Assembly (NCBI GenBank): GCA_032209605.1
Contig: JASFXZ010000002.1
Span: 58,034,431 to 58,098,430 of the forward strand
Length of the DNA stretch: 64,000 nt
DNA from: Mactromeris polynyma
Taxonomy: Eukaryota > Mollusca > Bivalvia > Venerida > Mactridae
Direction: 5' to 3'
Shown here: positions 36,831 to 49,360 of the stretch, one piece after another
Position numbering within the stretch: position 1 is the first letter of the stretch
How the letters are laid out: each line of letters begins with the position of its first letter
Position numbers and translations under genes: made by a program
Notes under the pieces: generated by a model
What the model saw: the letters and a program-made list of their open reading frames with translations, nothing else
Told to the model about the DNA's origin: nothing
Database searches by the model: none

Positions 36831-38198
36831 TCGATCGTGATAAGCTCACGTTTCTGCTGTTCATCAGTACTGCCATAGTATACCAAAGTCAGCCTACCGT
36901 ATCTGTGTTTGTTAAATTTTCCTTTCTCTTGTGCAATTCTTTCACTTTTTATAAAGTGTTCATATTTATTTCTTCCCACTTTCGGTCTATTGTTGCTAGC
37001 TTTCTAGAATTTTTCTGTGATGTATTCCATCCATTAAACCCCTCCCTGTTTCTCCTCTTTCATTATTTTAATTATCCCTTATGGTCGACCAGGTCATTCA
37101 TTGCGCCCCTGTTCCCTTACGTATGTACCCTTGAGCCTCCTCAAATGCCTTATGTTTTGTGGATTGCTGTTTTCCCGGAGATTTGTGTAGAGAGGCTATG
37201 TCGTTTGTATGTGGCGTTCCCTGAAGAAACTTATATTCTCTCTCTTTTATTACATAGTAATACAATACGGGTTCGTAACATGTCGTGTTGTTTTTTATTA
37301 AGCTTCAGCTTTACTTTTCCATCTTTTGTTTTTCAGTAATATCCTGATGAAATTTCCGTTGTTTAGGGTTGATTTTAATAAATGGTATTACAAAACGAAC
37401 TCTGTAAAATTATGACTTTATTGTAAGAGTTTTACTTTCTACATTTTAAAATATGACTTATTTTACTTTTGTGCGTAAGTTTCTTGTTATCTTATAATGT
37501 TGAAATTGATCATTTCTGTGCATTTTGATTTTTTTTTACAAAACGCGTTGAGCCTAATAAAACGGTATTACAAGACGGGTTCTTTTAAAATCATGTCTTT
37601 CTACAAGTTTTCCTTTCCAGTCTTGCTAAATAAGACTTATGTCACAGTTGCAGACTGGTTTCCAGTTATTTCATGATGAAATAAACCGTTTCTGATTTTT
37701 TATTACAATACGGGTTGTAACAAAGGTGTATGAAAAACGACCATATAGAGGTTTGAAATGTAGACAATTTTTATCTGGAGCGATGTATTCGGCTCTTTTG
37801 TTAGTTATTTTGGTGTATTAGTAGACAATAGTGCAATATTTGTAGAAACTGCTATGACAGCAATTGTTGCATGGATCAAACAGAGGAACAAAGTAAGCCT
37901 AGTGTTGCATCTTTATTTACTATAATGTTCAAACAGACAGATTAACAGAAATGACAAGTAAGACAAACCAATATCAGAAGTGCAAAATACAATTTGACGT
38001 CATAAAAAGGTTTTTACACTAGAGGGCAGACGTGTCTTTATGATTCATCTAAGCATGGATCTCCATGCCCAATCATTTGTAAATTTTACGCGTGTTTTTT
38101 CTGTAAGGCGTAGTAATTCAATCTCTACACTAGATAACCTCATTCACAGTATGTCATTTGTGATAAACTTTGTCCTTTCTGACGTGTACACTTAAAAC
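36831..38198. other. Repeat-rich flank before copy C
   Basis: At 37090-37260 it shares text with intron 1 repeats (TTTTGTGGA(T/C)TGCTGTT, GTGGCGTTCCCTG). At 37260-37720 it has several TATTACAATACGGGTT-type words. From 37725 it aligns with the upstream flank of copies A and B. The open frame 36671-37339 crosses unrelated repeats and is not a gene. Confidence 0.5.
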
Positions 38199-41100
38199 AT
38201 GGCTTCCATGACTAAAACATTGAATATGTGGATGTTGGTAGTATTTATGTTCTGTTGCGGTAATGGTTTATTACTTCACAATGATGACGACTTGCTTTCA
38301 GCATATCAAACACTCTCTCAACAGGTAAGCCTGAGATTGCGTTGTTGAGTTTCTCTTCATGATCAATTGTTGAGTTGTCCTTTGTTGTTTTCTGTATGTT
38401 ATTAATCCCGTCACGTGACAGGAGGGGATTAAGGAATGGCCTTCGTCCGTCTGTCAGTCGATCCGTCCGTAATATTTTGTGTTCGCTCTGTACCGCGTAA
38501 ATCGCTTGAATGGTTTTTCATCAAACTCGACATCTCATCAAGACGACATGCAGTACTGCTGCAATCCAAGGTCATGATCACACTGCAAGGTCAAATGTTC
38601 GACCCTTGTCATTGTATGTCCGCTGTGTATCTTCTGAACCGCTTGAAGGTTTTTCATGAATTACGGTTCAAATGTTCATCTTATTGTGACGATGTGTAGA
38701 ACCCATGTCCGTACCGCGACAGCTGAAGGTCACACCGCAAGGTCAAATGTAAAAAGGGGTCTAAACATTTAGTTCAAACCATTACTTTGTCATTTATTTT
38801 GGGATTTTCAAAATACTTGGCAAAACCGTTCACCATAATATGACGGTGGGTCACGTGCAAGACCTGTGTCTGTACCGCAAAGGCCCGGGTCACACTTTGA
38901 GGTCAAATGTAAAATGGGGTATAATATTACACTGTATAGCATTATATTAATATATTATCCTCATGTATTGACAATTGGCGGGCTCGACATGTTACCCTTG
39001 GGCATCTAGTTAAATAACTTTCCATAAATGATGATCAAGACGGGATGGAGTAACGGTCCTTTATGTATGTGATATGTGGAGGGGGGTGCAGCTGTCCTTC
39101 AGTCTGTCTTGTTTTATTTTGCACCGTCTGGATCTGTGTAGGAAGTCTTGTTTTGTGGATATCCATCACGGTGCTTATTCTCATTTACATATTCTCATTT
39201 TTCTTGTAAATTGCTAACTTAAGTACAAATTATTGGCAAAGACTTAATCATGTATACACATTGTATCTAGGTCAAACTGTGCCATACATACATATGAGTA
39301 TCTTAAACAACAGTCTCCTTTAAACCAGTTGGCTGTCGCCATTACTCTATTATCTACTTTCTGTAAATGATTTGCACGAAGGCCTATTAGGCAAAAAACG
39401 TATGTTCATAGTTATCTCATTATGACAGCATCTTCTCTGACGATTACTAGAGAAATAGCTCATTAATATAGGATAGTTATCTTCATTCTACACTACATTT
39501 ACACGTGTTTACAACATATGTCGTTGGTATGAGAAATATATCTCTTTATTACGACCTAACATCTCGCATTTAACCCACAATTACTCGATATGCTCTTTAA
39601 GTATAAGATAAGTACCCCTTTCCCAATGTGCAATGTATTCACTTGATACACTATTCATGTTCTTTTCATGTTCTCGGCCCAGTATAACTGACTTTCATGA
39701 CTTGTTCCATCCATGAATTTTTAATCTTGTTGACCCCTTAATTTGTTCTTTATGGTCGGTCAGACCATTCCTTACACCCCTATTCACATACGTGTTTACC
39801 CTTGTAGCTCGACAGTGCCTGATGTTGTGTGGACTGCTGTTGTCCCGGGGGTCTGTGTGGGAAGGTATTGTCTTATAAATGTATACATGTGGCGTCCCTC
39901 TAACAACTTAACCAACTTATATATGTCTAATGAAATGATTTTATACTGTGTAGGTAAAATCCATGGAATCTACAATATCCAAGCTAGAGGCTGCTCAAGG
40001 TACTGGATACTTGTACTCCAATAATTTATCAAGACAATTTATCCGTGACGATTTACAATATCTATAATTATGCAGTAACTTAAGTAGATTGGTGAACAAA
40101 ATATGATAAAAAATCCACTTAAGACATGTTATATCTATTTTGCTAAGTATTGACTGCAGCGATTTCATGAGATCACTAAAAATAAAAAAGTTTAAAAAAA
40201 ACGAACATATGCACGGAAAAAACTTCTTTAATACGAAGCAAATTGTCCACGATTTTAATACATCATATTACACATTTTCATATATTAAATGGCATAAATG
40301 TGTATAGAGTATAGATTTTCTAAACAAGATACTTAAATTGTAGGTCCATCCAGTGTTGGTGCCAATTATGTGAGATGGGGACGAACCACCTGTCCTGCTA
40401 ATGGAACCACTTTAGTGTATGAAGGTAGACATATACTTTTAGTTAGTGTTTTGTTTGTTGCATCGATTAATGTCTTATATGAACACAAAATGACATCTAG
40501 CATTAAGTGGAGTACCATGAATTGTACAGGTTATTTTTTCCAATAAATTATCCTTATTACATACAGTTTAACGACCAGTAGTTCTATTAAGCTTTACTTA
40601 TTTATAAACTTGTGTAATTCTTTATGAAAGTATTTAGTCACATATCATTAACAAATCTGTACCTATAATTTATCTACATTGTTTAATTACATATATATGT
40701 AATATTTATGCACAGCTCATATATCTTGTATTTTGTACGAATGTATTTTGGGCCAGTGGCCTTGTGTAAAACATGGAAATGATGAAACCCCTTTATATAT
40801 CTTTGACAAACGTGTAGTAATACTTCTTCTACTGCATACAACAGGGCCAGTATAACACTGTTTCACTCGGCTGAGAGTTTTCACTTGGCTTATAATAAGT
40901 TATATTTAATTCATTAACATTCTAAACATATTTCATGTAGATCAGGTAGAAATCATTGAAATCCTACCAATAGTTTACTAGTGATCAGAATATAGACTAT
41001 ATAGTGTTAACAAGTTTATTCTATTATATGACATAGCTTCTGACCCCACATAAGCACTTGACCGTAGGTTTAAAAAGACAAATATTTAGACCAGGTTTCA

Positions 41101-42733
41101 TGACAATCAGGTAAATCTGCATCCTTTAATTATAGTGTTAACAAGTTTATTCTATTATATGACATAGCTTCTGACCCCACATAACCACTTGACCGTAGGT
41201 GTAAAAAGACAACTATTTAGACCAGGTTTCACGACAATCAGGTTAATCTGCAGCATTTAGAGTGTTAACAAGTTTTTTCCATCCTATGCACTAGTTTTTA
41301 TCCCACTTTACCCGGTTCATATTCCGACAAAGTTCCAAGTAGCTCAGGTAGAAAATGTGGCATCTGTGGTGAAAACATGTTTTTTCTACATGACATAATG
41401 TTCACCCTACATTACACTGTTTCCAACGTGACCTGGGCTTTATATACAGACAATATTCTCGCCAGGTTTCGTGTATATAAAGTAGAAAAATCAGTCTAAT
41501 GAGTGTTAACAAGATTCTTTGACGATTATGCCTGATGACCTAGTGTTTTACACTAATTTCACACCTGACCTAGAATTTAAAGAGAAAAATTTGCATTAAA
41601 TTTCCAAAATATCAGGTAGAAAATGCAACCTTTCTAGTTTAAACATTGTATTTCAATAATATTACCTAATGTTCAAGTTTTTGACCTCACACAATCCAGT
41701 TAAATATATTTAGAAAGACAAAAATTCAGGCCATATTCCATGTATATCAGGTAGTAAATATGGGCTATAAAGTGTTAAAATGGTTTTCCATGATTTGACA
41801 AAGTGACCTATTTTTCGCCCTAAACTGACCCTATGTTTTAACTTTTCTGAGATTTTAATCTGACAAATATTCTGACCTTGCGTTAATAGAATTGGGCAAA
41901 AGTGACCCTCTAATGTGTTAACACTCTTGTTGTTAATGTCGGAACGATGCTGCATGATGATGGACACATGGTGATCAAAAATGGTCACCTTGAACTCTTT
42001 ATACTCAAGTGATCTAATAAACTGACACTAAAAAATGAACGAAGAGCCAAGTGAAATGGCATGGAACTTGTTCAAACAAGCATCTATGATCAGTTACTAA
42101 ATGTTGTAACATTAATGATGTAATTATACTATACTGTTTTAGATAGGTAAATACTCACGAAATTCAATTTTTGCCGAATTCCTGAGTACATTAGGGCCTA
42201 TCTGTAGAATGTTTATGTTGCAGTGTTCTGTATGTTACACAGGTTATGCTGCTGGTTCTCATTATTCCCAATCTGGGGGAGCAGCTAACTACTTGTGTTT
42301 GCCAACTGATCCACAATGGGATTACTACGAGGAGACGGTTGATTCTGCTGGTAAAGTATATGGGGTTGAATATGAGTTGGGTGATCGCCACACCAATGGT
42401 GGGTCCCATTACTTGGGGAAGAATGTAAGGGATGAGGATGCTCCTTGTGCTGTCTGTTCAACTCAAAGGTCAGAGATTTTGATGATTCCTGCAAGACGTG
42501 ATTGTTATCCTGGATGGACTAAGGAATACAGCGGCTACCTTATGTCTGGTGGCTACAGCCAGGCTTCAGCCACTGAATTTGTATGTGTTGACAAACAAGT
42601 GGAAATGGTTTCAGGTGGTCATCCAGATCAAGATGGTCAATTGTTTTATCTGGTTGAAGGTGTTTGTGGTTCTCTAAAGTGTCCACCTTATGTTAATGGA
42701 CGAGAACTCGCTTGTGTTGTGTGTTCAAAATAA
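38199..42733 (+). CDS. Short-chain collagen C4-like secreted protein, copy C (4 exons, intact, 247 aa)
   Basis: Exons 38199-38324, 39954-39999, 40344-40424 and 42243-42733 join in frame to 247 residues. Start, signal peptide (MASMTKTLNMWMLVVFMFCC), helix and the ten-cysteine C-terminal domain match copy A. Exon 2 encodes VKSMESTISKLEAAQ, seven residues shorter than in A and the same length as in B. The C-terminal domain has YEETVDSAGKVYGVEYELG, CYPGWTKEYSGYLMSGGYSQ, and ends ELACVVCSK. No Gly-X-Y repeats are present. B and C share the short exon 2, so they appear more closely related to each other than to A. The function is unknown; the protein is probably secreted and disulfide-bonded. Confidence 0.88.
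38402..39009. mobile_element. Intron 1 hairpin/CTAG repeat, copy in unit C
   Basis: The best-preserved copy. It starts TTAATCCC, perfect palindrome GTCACGTGAC, then GGGGATTAA, and ends ACCCTTGGGCATCTAG followed by T. Confidence 0.45.
40900..41960. repeat. Degenerate tandem repeat array in intron 3 of copy C
   Basis: Same array as at 17560-18560. One block (TAGTGTTAACAAGTTTATTC ... CTTCTGACCCCACATAA) is duplicated near-identically at about 41003 and 41135, which indicates recent unit turnover. Confidence 0.65.
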
Positions 42734-44120
42734 AACCTTCAGTTCAAATTGGGTATTCAGCCTATATTTCGATAAATACATTGGCAACGTGTTATAACAA
42801 CGTATGCCATCGAAAGAAAATAAAGATACTAGCATATACATATATATTGACTGTGTTATGTATAGGGTTGTCAAAGAATATTCGAACACTCGAATATTCA
42901 TTCGTATGTCTGAATATTGAAATACTGATTCGGCATTCGAGATATCTCTGAAAGTGATTCGGCATTACCGCTTTGATAGAGGAAGTAAGAAAGTAATTTG
43001 CAATGTTATCATTGAAGAATACTTGTAAAAATAAAGCAGTTAATAAGTAGACAAAAAAATTAAACTTAGCTTGAAAGGTGCCTTGACAGATAATTATTGT
43101 GTAGATAAACGTGTAAATATACATATGCATACACAAAATACAGCGATAACAGACATACAGAAGTGAGCAAGAATATGTAATAAATACTCGTAACATACAG
43201 GAGTGTGGTAAGAATGACCGAATGGCACAGATAAAAGAAGCGAGTCCTAACACAATGTTTAACAAAGGTTTATGACCTGATAACTTTGTCTGGAACAAAT
43301 CATTTGCAAGACGTTTCATGCAAACCATCAAATGGTTCACACTAATTAAATGCACAACTTCTTGTATTTTTATCAGTATGAACAGTTCGATGAAACCATG
43401 GAATTAAAAAGACATTAAATTCCTTGGTGAGATAAATGATTCATAATTAATAAGGGTGTAAAGACATTTCAATTTTTGCTATCACTTTAATAAACAAGTT
43501 GGAATAAGTTTTCAACATCTCAATTCCAAAGTGTTTCAAGCAAGCATAGACTGTATACAATAAAGAAGAAATAGTAATGAGCAACAAATAGTTGAAGTCG
43601 AATGTTCAAATATTTGTTCGGAAGGTGGAACGAATATTCGAATACCAAAATTGCATTCGTTGACATCACTTGTTACATGTATTACAGATTATGTGAGAAA
43701 TATGACGAAATTCTTCGAAGCAGATTTAAAGTTTGAAAGTCATCAAAACATAATTCTAAAACACATTGTATCATATGTATATGTGAATCTAACAACACTT
43801 AAAACTTCATACATGCTATATTGTCAAATAATAACACTTCAACCCTTGACTGATAATCTTGTGTTTCCAGCAATGTTTCAAAAATGATGAGAGGCTCCGT
43901 ACATTTTGACAATAAATCGGATGAAAATTAATATAAGTTTTTAATGACAGTTCAATCATTAGTTCTGAAATCTCCAATCACGTAGACCAGTGCATTTTTT
44001 ACACAAACCAGCATGGGTATAATATCGTGGATGGCTTCCCTTTGTTGTATGCTATTCACACCTAATCAGCTTGTGCCACTTCTCATCTGGTGAAAATTCA
44101 TTGTGAAACTTTACCTCCAA
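42734..44120. other. Flank of copy C
   Basis: It shares blocks with the flanks of A and B (TAGGGTTGTCAAAGAATATT, CGAGTCCTAACACAATGTTTA). Minus-strand open frames here are low-complexity and have no homology I recognise. No gene is supported. Confidence 0.5.
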
Positions 44121-44340
44121 GTCCAAGGGAGGCGCAGTGGTGGAGGGCTAGAGCGCCCGACTCCTGATCTGAAGGTCGTGCGTTATCGAGCACCGCGATA
44201 AGCGGGGCATGAACATCACAATCCCTACATTTCGTGCGAGTACCGGTTGGTAGCCAGGCAGCAGTCATCGAGATTAGTGTAAGTTATAACAATTTGTTTC
44301 ACAATTGATGTAAAATAAATAAGTTTAAATAAATCAAGTC
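44120..44340 (+). mobile_element. SINE with complete tRNA-like head
   Basis: The head reads GGAGGCGCAGTGGTGGAGGG, then GAAGGTCGTGCGTTATCGAG. The body has ACATCACAATCCCTACATTT, GAGTACCGGTTGGTAGCC, AGGCAGCAGTCATC, and a 3' end TTTCACAATTGATGTAAAAT. It is the best copy of the family in the window. Confidence 0.7.
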
Positions 44341-44563
44341 CCAGATACAAGATTTAGGGGGTTTGTTAGTCTTTTAAGTGTGAACACAATTGTTCCAGGA
44401 TTTATCAAATGTTTAGTGTTACACTTAAAAGCCACCATCCATATTGTAATACGGTGAAGGAAGTAGAAAGTTAGAATAATAGTCTGCCTTTCCATCTCGT
44501 TATGGTGTCCAGTTTCAGTTGAAGGTAAACCATTTAATTACCAGTCTAAACATTGAGTTAACC

Positions 44564-47060
44564 TCATGATGTCTTTTTAGGTTTTTGTAAAACTTGCAAG
44601 AACTTTCCTCTTGTCATTTCTCGAGCTGTGGAAAGAAAATGTTATTAAAATAACATAACATCTCAATAACACATGAACCTCTTCAAAAATTAAACAATCC
44701 TTAAAAATGTGTTTGTTTTAGGTATCCTTATTAGCCAAAACTCTTTTTTGTAAGAATTTTTACATGTCTACAATCTAAAAGGAATAATCCAAGAGTCTTC
44801 CAACATGTACAGAATTATATTCAAATATCCACACATTTAGAGAATACTAAATAAGTGTACATCATTCTAGATTATTTCCACGTACAATTCAGTACCTAAC
44901 TCTGAATGCACTGAAAATGGAGACAATAACTCAATTTTCCATGCAGTGCTCACCCTTTACAAAGTACACAGACATCTGCCATTACAATTTCAAAACTAAT
45001 TTGTTTTTAAATCCAAATATATCCTGTATTTTGTATTTTAGATAATAGCATTGTTTGCAGTAAAATTCAGATGTATAAGGCGGATAAAGTGGTCAATTTG
45101 AAATAAATTATCAGATAAAAAGATCATAAAAACAACTGTAAGTGTAACATAGTTGTTCAAATAAAAATCCATCACCACATGATATACATGAAGACATGGT
45201 GACCGTACAACAAGGGAGATAAGTGATGTAAGGAGTTTGGATATATATACATTAAGTAACACGAGTGACTTGTTTATATGTGTAAGACTGAACATGTGAA
45301 GTTGTCATACAGTAATACCACTGTAGTAAACAAACGATACGGTATATCAAAGATCAGCATTTAAGATTTCAATCATTATCTAGAACAGATACCTTCGTCA
45401 AGTCCAAGCTGGTAAGCAAGATTCTGTAATCCTCTCACTTTTTCCATCAACTGTGATGTAGTCAAACTTCCAAACTCTGAAATCAAGCCACACTCATTCG
45501 TTAAACACTATTTTGTAACAATTTCAGTGTTAGGTAAAGTATAATCATATGATAAATACTACAATGTATAATAAAGAAATAACGACGAAGAGGAATAAAC
45601 AATGAACAACATATGTATTAATCTATCTACTTATTGACATAATTACCCAAGGTTTCAATCATTCAAATGGTCTTCATCAAGGAAGTCATGTATTACATTT
45701 TGCAGATAATCAATTATAACCATGACTATTACTGTAAGTTTTATTTGTTCTAACGTTAGTTGGATAAAACTAGTCTAAGTTATGAATTGTATACATTAGC
45801 ATTGTAAGACTGTCTTACAATGCTAATGTATAGAATTCACAACTTATTTCCAAAATAATTTATAAACAACAACTTATTTCCAAAATAATTTAAAACTATA
45901 GTCCAGCATTGAATGGTGGAGTTTCTTTAACACTTAAAACTGGGATTCATCTTGTTCTGTTTGGTCCATATACATGCAAACACAGAAACAACACCCTTTG
46001 AATTAATCAGGTGAATATATTGTAATAGATAATACCAGTAAGCTCCATTCATCAAATGAAATTACAAACCTTGCAACAAATTGATGTCATCATTTTCCAA
46101 GTCTGCCATCCATTTTGGTGGACTGTTAGTTCTTGATGATGGCTAAAACAAAATTGTCACAATGTATTAATTACTAAATAAATGAGAAATTTATGTACTC
46201 TAAATATAATAATAGTTGGTTACAATATGATGCACAGTTAGATAAACAAGTAGGCTAACCGAGACCCATGCTTTATAAGGTGTTATATAATGCAATGAGT
46301 TATCTCAAAGAGAAACAACATTAAAACAAAACTTACCAATTTTTCAGCTGCATATTCCGACACACCAGGAACTGAAATGGAAGTAAGTATGTTAAAATAC
46401 ATTTCACCATGACTCTATGAAGCATTGACTTATACAGAAAATGTAAAATCAGCCACATACCAAAGTAAGCAAGAAATAAACACAAATGGTAAACAAGAGA
46501 ACCACCTGCAGGTGCCAATGTTCATCGGATTAATTTTAATTAAATTAATCATAATTCAAGCAAATGTCATTACAGAGTTATCCCTCTTGTCATGTGAAGA
46601 AAAAGATGAGTGCTAAGTAACAAGGACACACAAATATATAGTAAAGTGGATTTTGACATAAAGGTTAACAAAAGGGACGACAATGGCAGTCAAGTGATAA
46701 CAGTATTTTTTTATTTCAAAAATTCAAATGAGATAAAAGTAACATTAGCTCGGTGAATACGGAAAACCAACACTCTTGGAGATCTTGGAGATTCGGGCAA
46801 TGCCCCCAGCCCAGAGCCCATACACAAGATGTGGTGATTTTTCATGTTTTTATGGTAAAACTGAAAGAAAAGTATGACTATCTCAAGACAGGACTTCACA
46901 GATCTTAAGTACACATTATTCTTAGCTTGATTAATATTATATAAAATTTATAACTGCTTACTTTGTTCCGGCCACAAATCTGGAGATGCTCTATCAAGTT
47001 TCTCAAAGCTAAGTAGTTGATCTGAGTCACCTGGCGCTGTCTGATACCATTTCCCATTTT
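44564..47060 (-). CDS. LIN52: LIN52, DREAM/MuvB core complex subunit (first exon not found)
   Basis: Five minus-strand exons in transcript order are 46962-47060, 46337-46371, 46070-46142, 45393-45476 and 44564-44625, with stop TGA at 44564-44566. They give 117 residues after the missing start, close to the 116 of human LIN52. Conserved segments are LLSFEKLDRASPDLWPEQ, PGVSEYAAEKL, SPPKWMADLENDDINLLQ, FGSLTTSQLMEKVRGLQNLA, YQLGLDE and EMTRGKFLQVLQKPKK. LLSFEKL is the LxSxExL motif that binds the p107/p130 pocket. The Ser in RASP is the residue phosphorylated by DYRK1A in human (Ser28). LIN52 bridges LIN9 and the pocket proteins in a nuclear cell-cycle repressor complex. The first visible exon begins in phase with one missing base, so a short start exon lies to the right of 47060. 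Confidence 0.93.
45784..45838. repeat. Near-perfect 27-bp inverted repeat with one-base loop in a LIN52 intron
   Basis: The arms are centred on T 45811 (AAGAC T GTCTT) and contain TACATTAGCATTGTAAGA and its complement, with one mismatch near the outer end. The duplicate of this intron at about 26235 has only one arm, so the palindrome arose by a local inverted duplication. Confidence 0.85.
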
Positions 47061-47214
47061 CTGAAATATTAAATAGAAGCATAATACATGAATAAGTACA
47101 AATTACAAAATTTTAATCAAATGAAACCCAAAAAAATATGCAAATATGAACATCAATAGTGAATTAATTAAAGTAAAGTAAAATAAAATCAGTGGAATTT
47201 AAGTTAAAAGGTGG

Positions 47215-47445
47215 AAAAGTGCGTCAGATGTGGGGCTCGAATCCACGACCCTCTAAACATTAGTATGACGCTCTACTGAGTGTACTTAAGGCTCAACCAC
47301 TGTGGGCCGTCAAACACCGCTGCCACCATTAATTTTAAAGTAATTCAAGGGGGAAAAGTGTGACAGATGTGGGACTCGAACACACGACCCTCCAAACACT
47401 AGTACAGCACTCTACCAACTGAGCTAACCGGGCGGCCGTCTAGCC
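47215..47445 (-). mobile_element. Dimeric tRNA-derived SINE (minus strand)
   Basis: On the minus strand the first head reads CCGGTTAGCTCAGTTGGTAG (A box), then GTGTGTTCGAGTCCCACATC (B box). A linker with TTAATGGTGGCAGCGGTGTT follows, and a second, weaker head (GGATTCGAGCCCCACATCTG) follows that. The same two-headed layout is on the plus strand at 60265-60515. Confidence 0.75.
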
Positions 47446-47639
47446 CCACACCACTACAGTAGCAAGAAAGTGATTTTATATCTTGAGTTGGGCAGACAAG
47501 TCCCTCTTCATGAAGGATATCAAAGAGGGAGCCTCAGCTATTGTGGTAGTCCTATTATAGGCTATAAAACGAAAATAAAAGTTTAAATTCTCTATGTACG
47601 TTGAATAAATCATGTTTTCGGTCCGAAGCGGTGTACCAC

Positions 47640-47960
47640 TAAGAAATTATCTGTGAAAATGGGAACCGAAAAGCAATTTTATTTTATGAACCCCAAACAT
47701 GTTGTTGTGACTGTCGATAAGTTAACGACCCTAGTCTAGGTAGAACTAAGCGGCCCAATGCGTCATCGTAAGGATCGGCTCTGATTGGCTAATGACCCTG
47801 GCGGCAAGGACAAATCTCGGTGCACGAGATCTTACGTTCTTGCCAGTATTCGTTAGGAGCTATGCCGTGCGGACGTATCACGTAAACAAGTTCTACAACT
47901 CTCCACCTATGTAGACCCGGTACCTTATAGTACCATAGCTAGTACCATAAGAGACACTAC
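47640..47960 (-). promoter_or_regulatory. Candidate LIN52 promoter region
   Basis: It is locally GC- and CpG-richer than its surroundings. It has a minus-strand CCAAT box (GATTGG on the plus strand near 47783) and a CRE-like GCGTCATCG. It lies some 600-900 bp upstream of the first LIN52 exon seen. The start exon was not identified, so this is a weak inference. Confidence 0.25.
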
Positions 47961-47999
47961 AACACAAGTGAGTAACCCCCTCTCTATCCCAGAATTAGG

Positions 48000-49130
48000 G
48001 TGAAAACTGAAATACTTAATCAAGTTAATGTTAATGAATTCACTTAATGGTTAAATGGGAATGTAAACGCCTAATATTTTGGACTACTGGTGTGGCTGGT
48101 AGTCTGTTCCATAGTGGGATAGAACTTGGTAAGAAAGCTCTGTCTGAAGTAATCAGCTGGTGAACTGTTGGAATCTCAGTGACTTTGATGTTCTGGAAAC
48201 AGCGGCCAAGTTTATTATTTTGTACAGCATAGTGATCTGTTATCGACTACTCACATACTTCTTAAGAGAATGTCCACTCGTGTAAGGTATATATAACATC
48301 ATCCAAAAATAGCATATGACAAGTATTTACGAAAATGCTTTAATAAACTTAAGGGAAACAGCATTTACCCGAATTCTCGTCCTTGTTCGAATTGTCCGCC
48401 ATTATTATTTCGTTTACACGTCGACGATGTTTTATCAAATATGCGGATCATTTAATTTAACATGTCGACAAGATATACAGTATGCGGATCAAATTTCTTG
48501 TATCGGATATATTGCATGTAACATTAAACATTTGCATAAACAGGTTGAGCTTGTTATGCACATTAAAGACAAATTTAAGTTTAACTTGTTCTATTAAACG
48601 ACATTCTTAATATTCTTGTCCATCTAAGTATTCTGCCCTGACAAAAAAAAATGTATTTCAATAAATGACTGTTAACAGGCTACCCAGAATGATATAAATT
48701 ATAAAACAGGTTTAAAACAGCTGTAAAGAAGATCTTCTTCATGAAGAAAAGCATTTGAACAGTGAAAAAACTTGTTACATGTATTGATATACTAGTGGTC
48801 TAAAGTTTTCTTTTGTTTTGCTGAAATACTCTATTTACAAGTTCCTAGGATTGTATCATCTTTAGTTTGTTTATCCCAAAGACCTAATTTAGGTCTTTGT
48901 TTATCCCAAGCCTATTTTTTCATGAGTTGTGCTTGATGGTATGGTTACATAGTATAAATACTTTTCTTTAAAGCTTATATAATGTAACATTTTATTTGAC
49001 AATGATCATAAAGAAATCTCGCAATGTGCATTTTGTATTGAACTGAAGAAAACCCAACACATAACTGTCCTAACCCTAACTCTGCTCACAGACAACCATC
49101 CTAAAAAAACAAACATCCTGTATATAACAT
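48000..49130. other. Intergenic stretch without recognisable gene
   Basis: AT-rich DNA between LIN52 and WDPCP. A 93-codon plus-strand open frame at 48316-48597 has no recognisable domain and no splice or start context that stands out. Confidence 0.4.
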
Positions 49131-49133
49131 TGT

Positions 49134-49360
49134 ATGTCCTATAACTATGCAGTGTCATGTGTCATATAACTATGCAGTGTCATGTGTCCTATAACTATGC
49201 AGTGTCATGTGTCCTATAACTATGCAGTGTCATATGTCCTATAACTATGCAGTGTCATATGTCCTATAACTATGCAGTGTCATGTGTCCTATAACTATGC
49301 AGTGTTATGTGTCCTATAACTATGCAGTGTCATGTGTCCTATAACTTTGCAGTGTCATGG
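49134..49360. repeat. 25-bp minisatellite, about 9 copies
   Basis: The unit contains CCTATAACTATGCAGTGTCA plus TGTGT. Copies are nearly identical, with TGTGT/TATGT variants. It lies between LIN52 and WDPCP. Confidence 0.9.

Noticed and set aside
36671..37339. 222-codon open frame
   Set aside because: It starts in a broken mariner transposase and continues through unrelated intron-type repeats; no domain, and the same repeat elsewhere is interrupted.
42792..43355. 187-codon minus-strand open frame downstream of copy C
   Set aside because: Homologous flanks of A and B do not keep the frame, and the composition is that of AT-rich repeat DNA.
47375..47440. True tRNA gene on the minus strand
   Set aside because: It looks tRNA-like but occurs as part of a two-headed repeated unit with a copy at 60265-60515.
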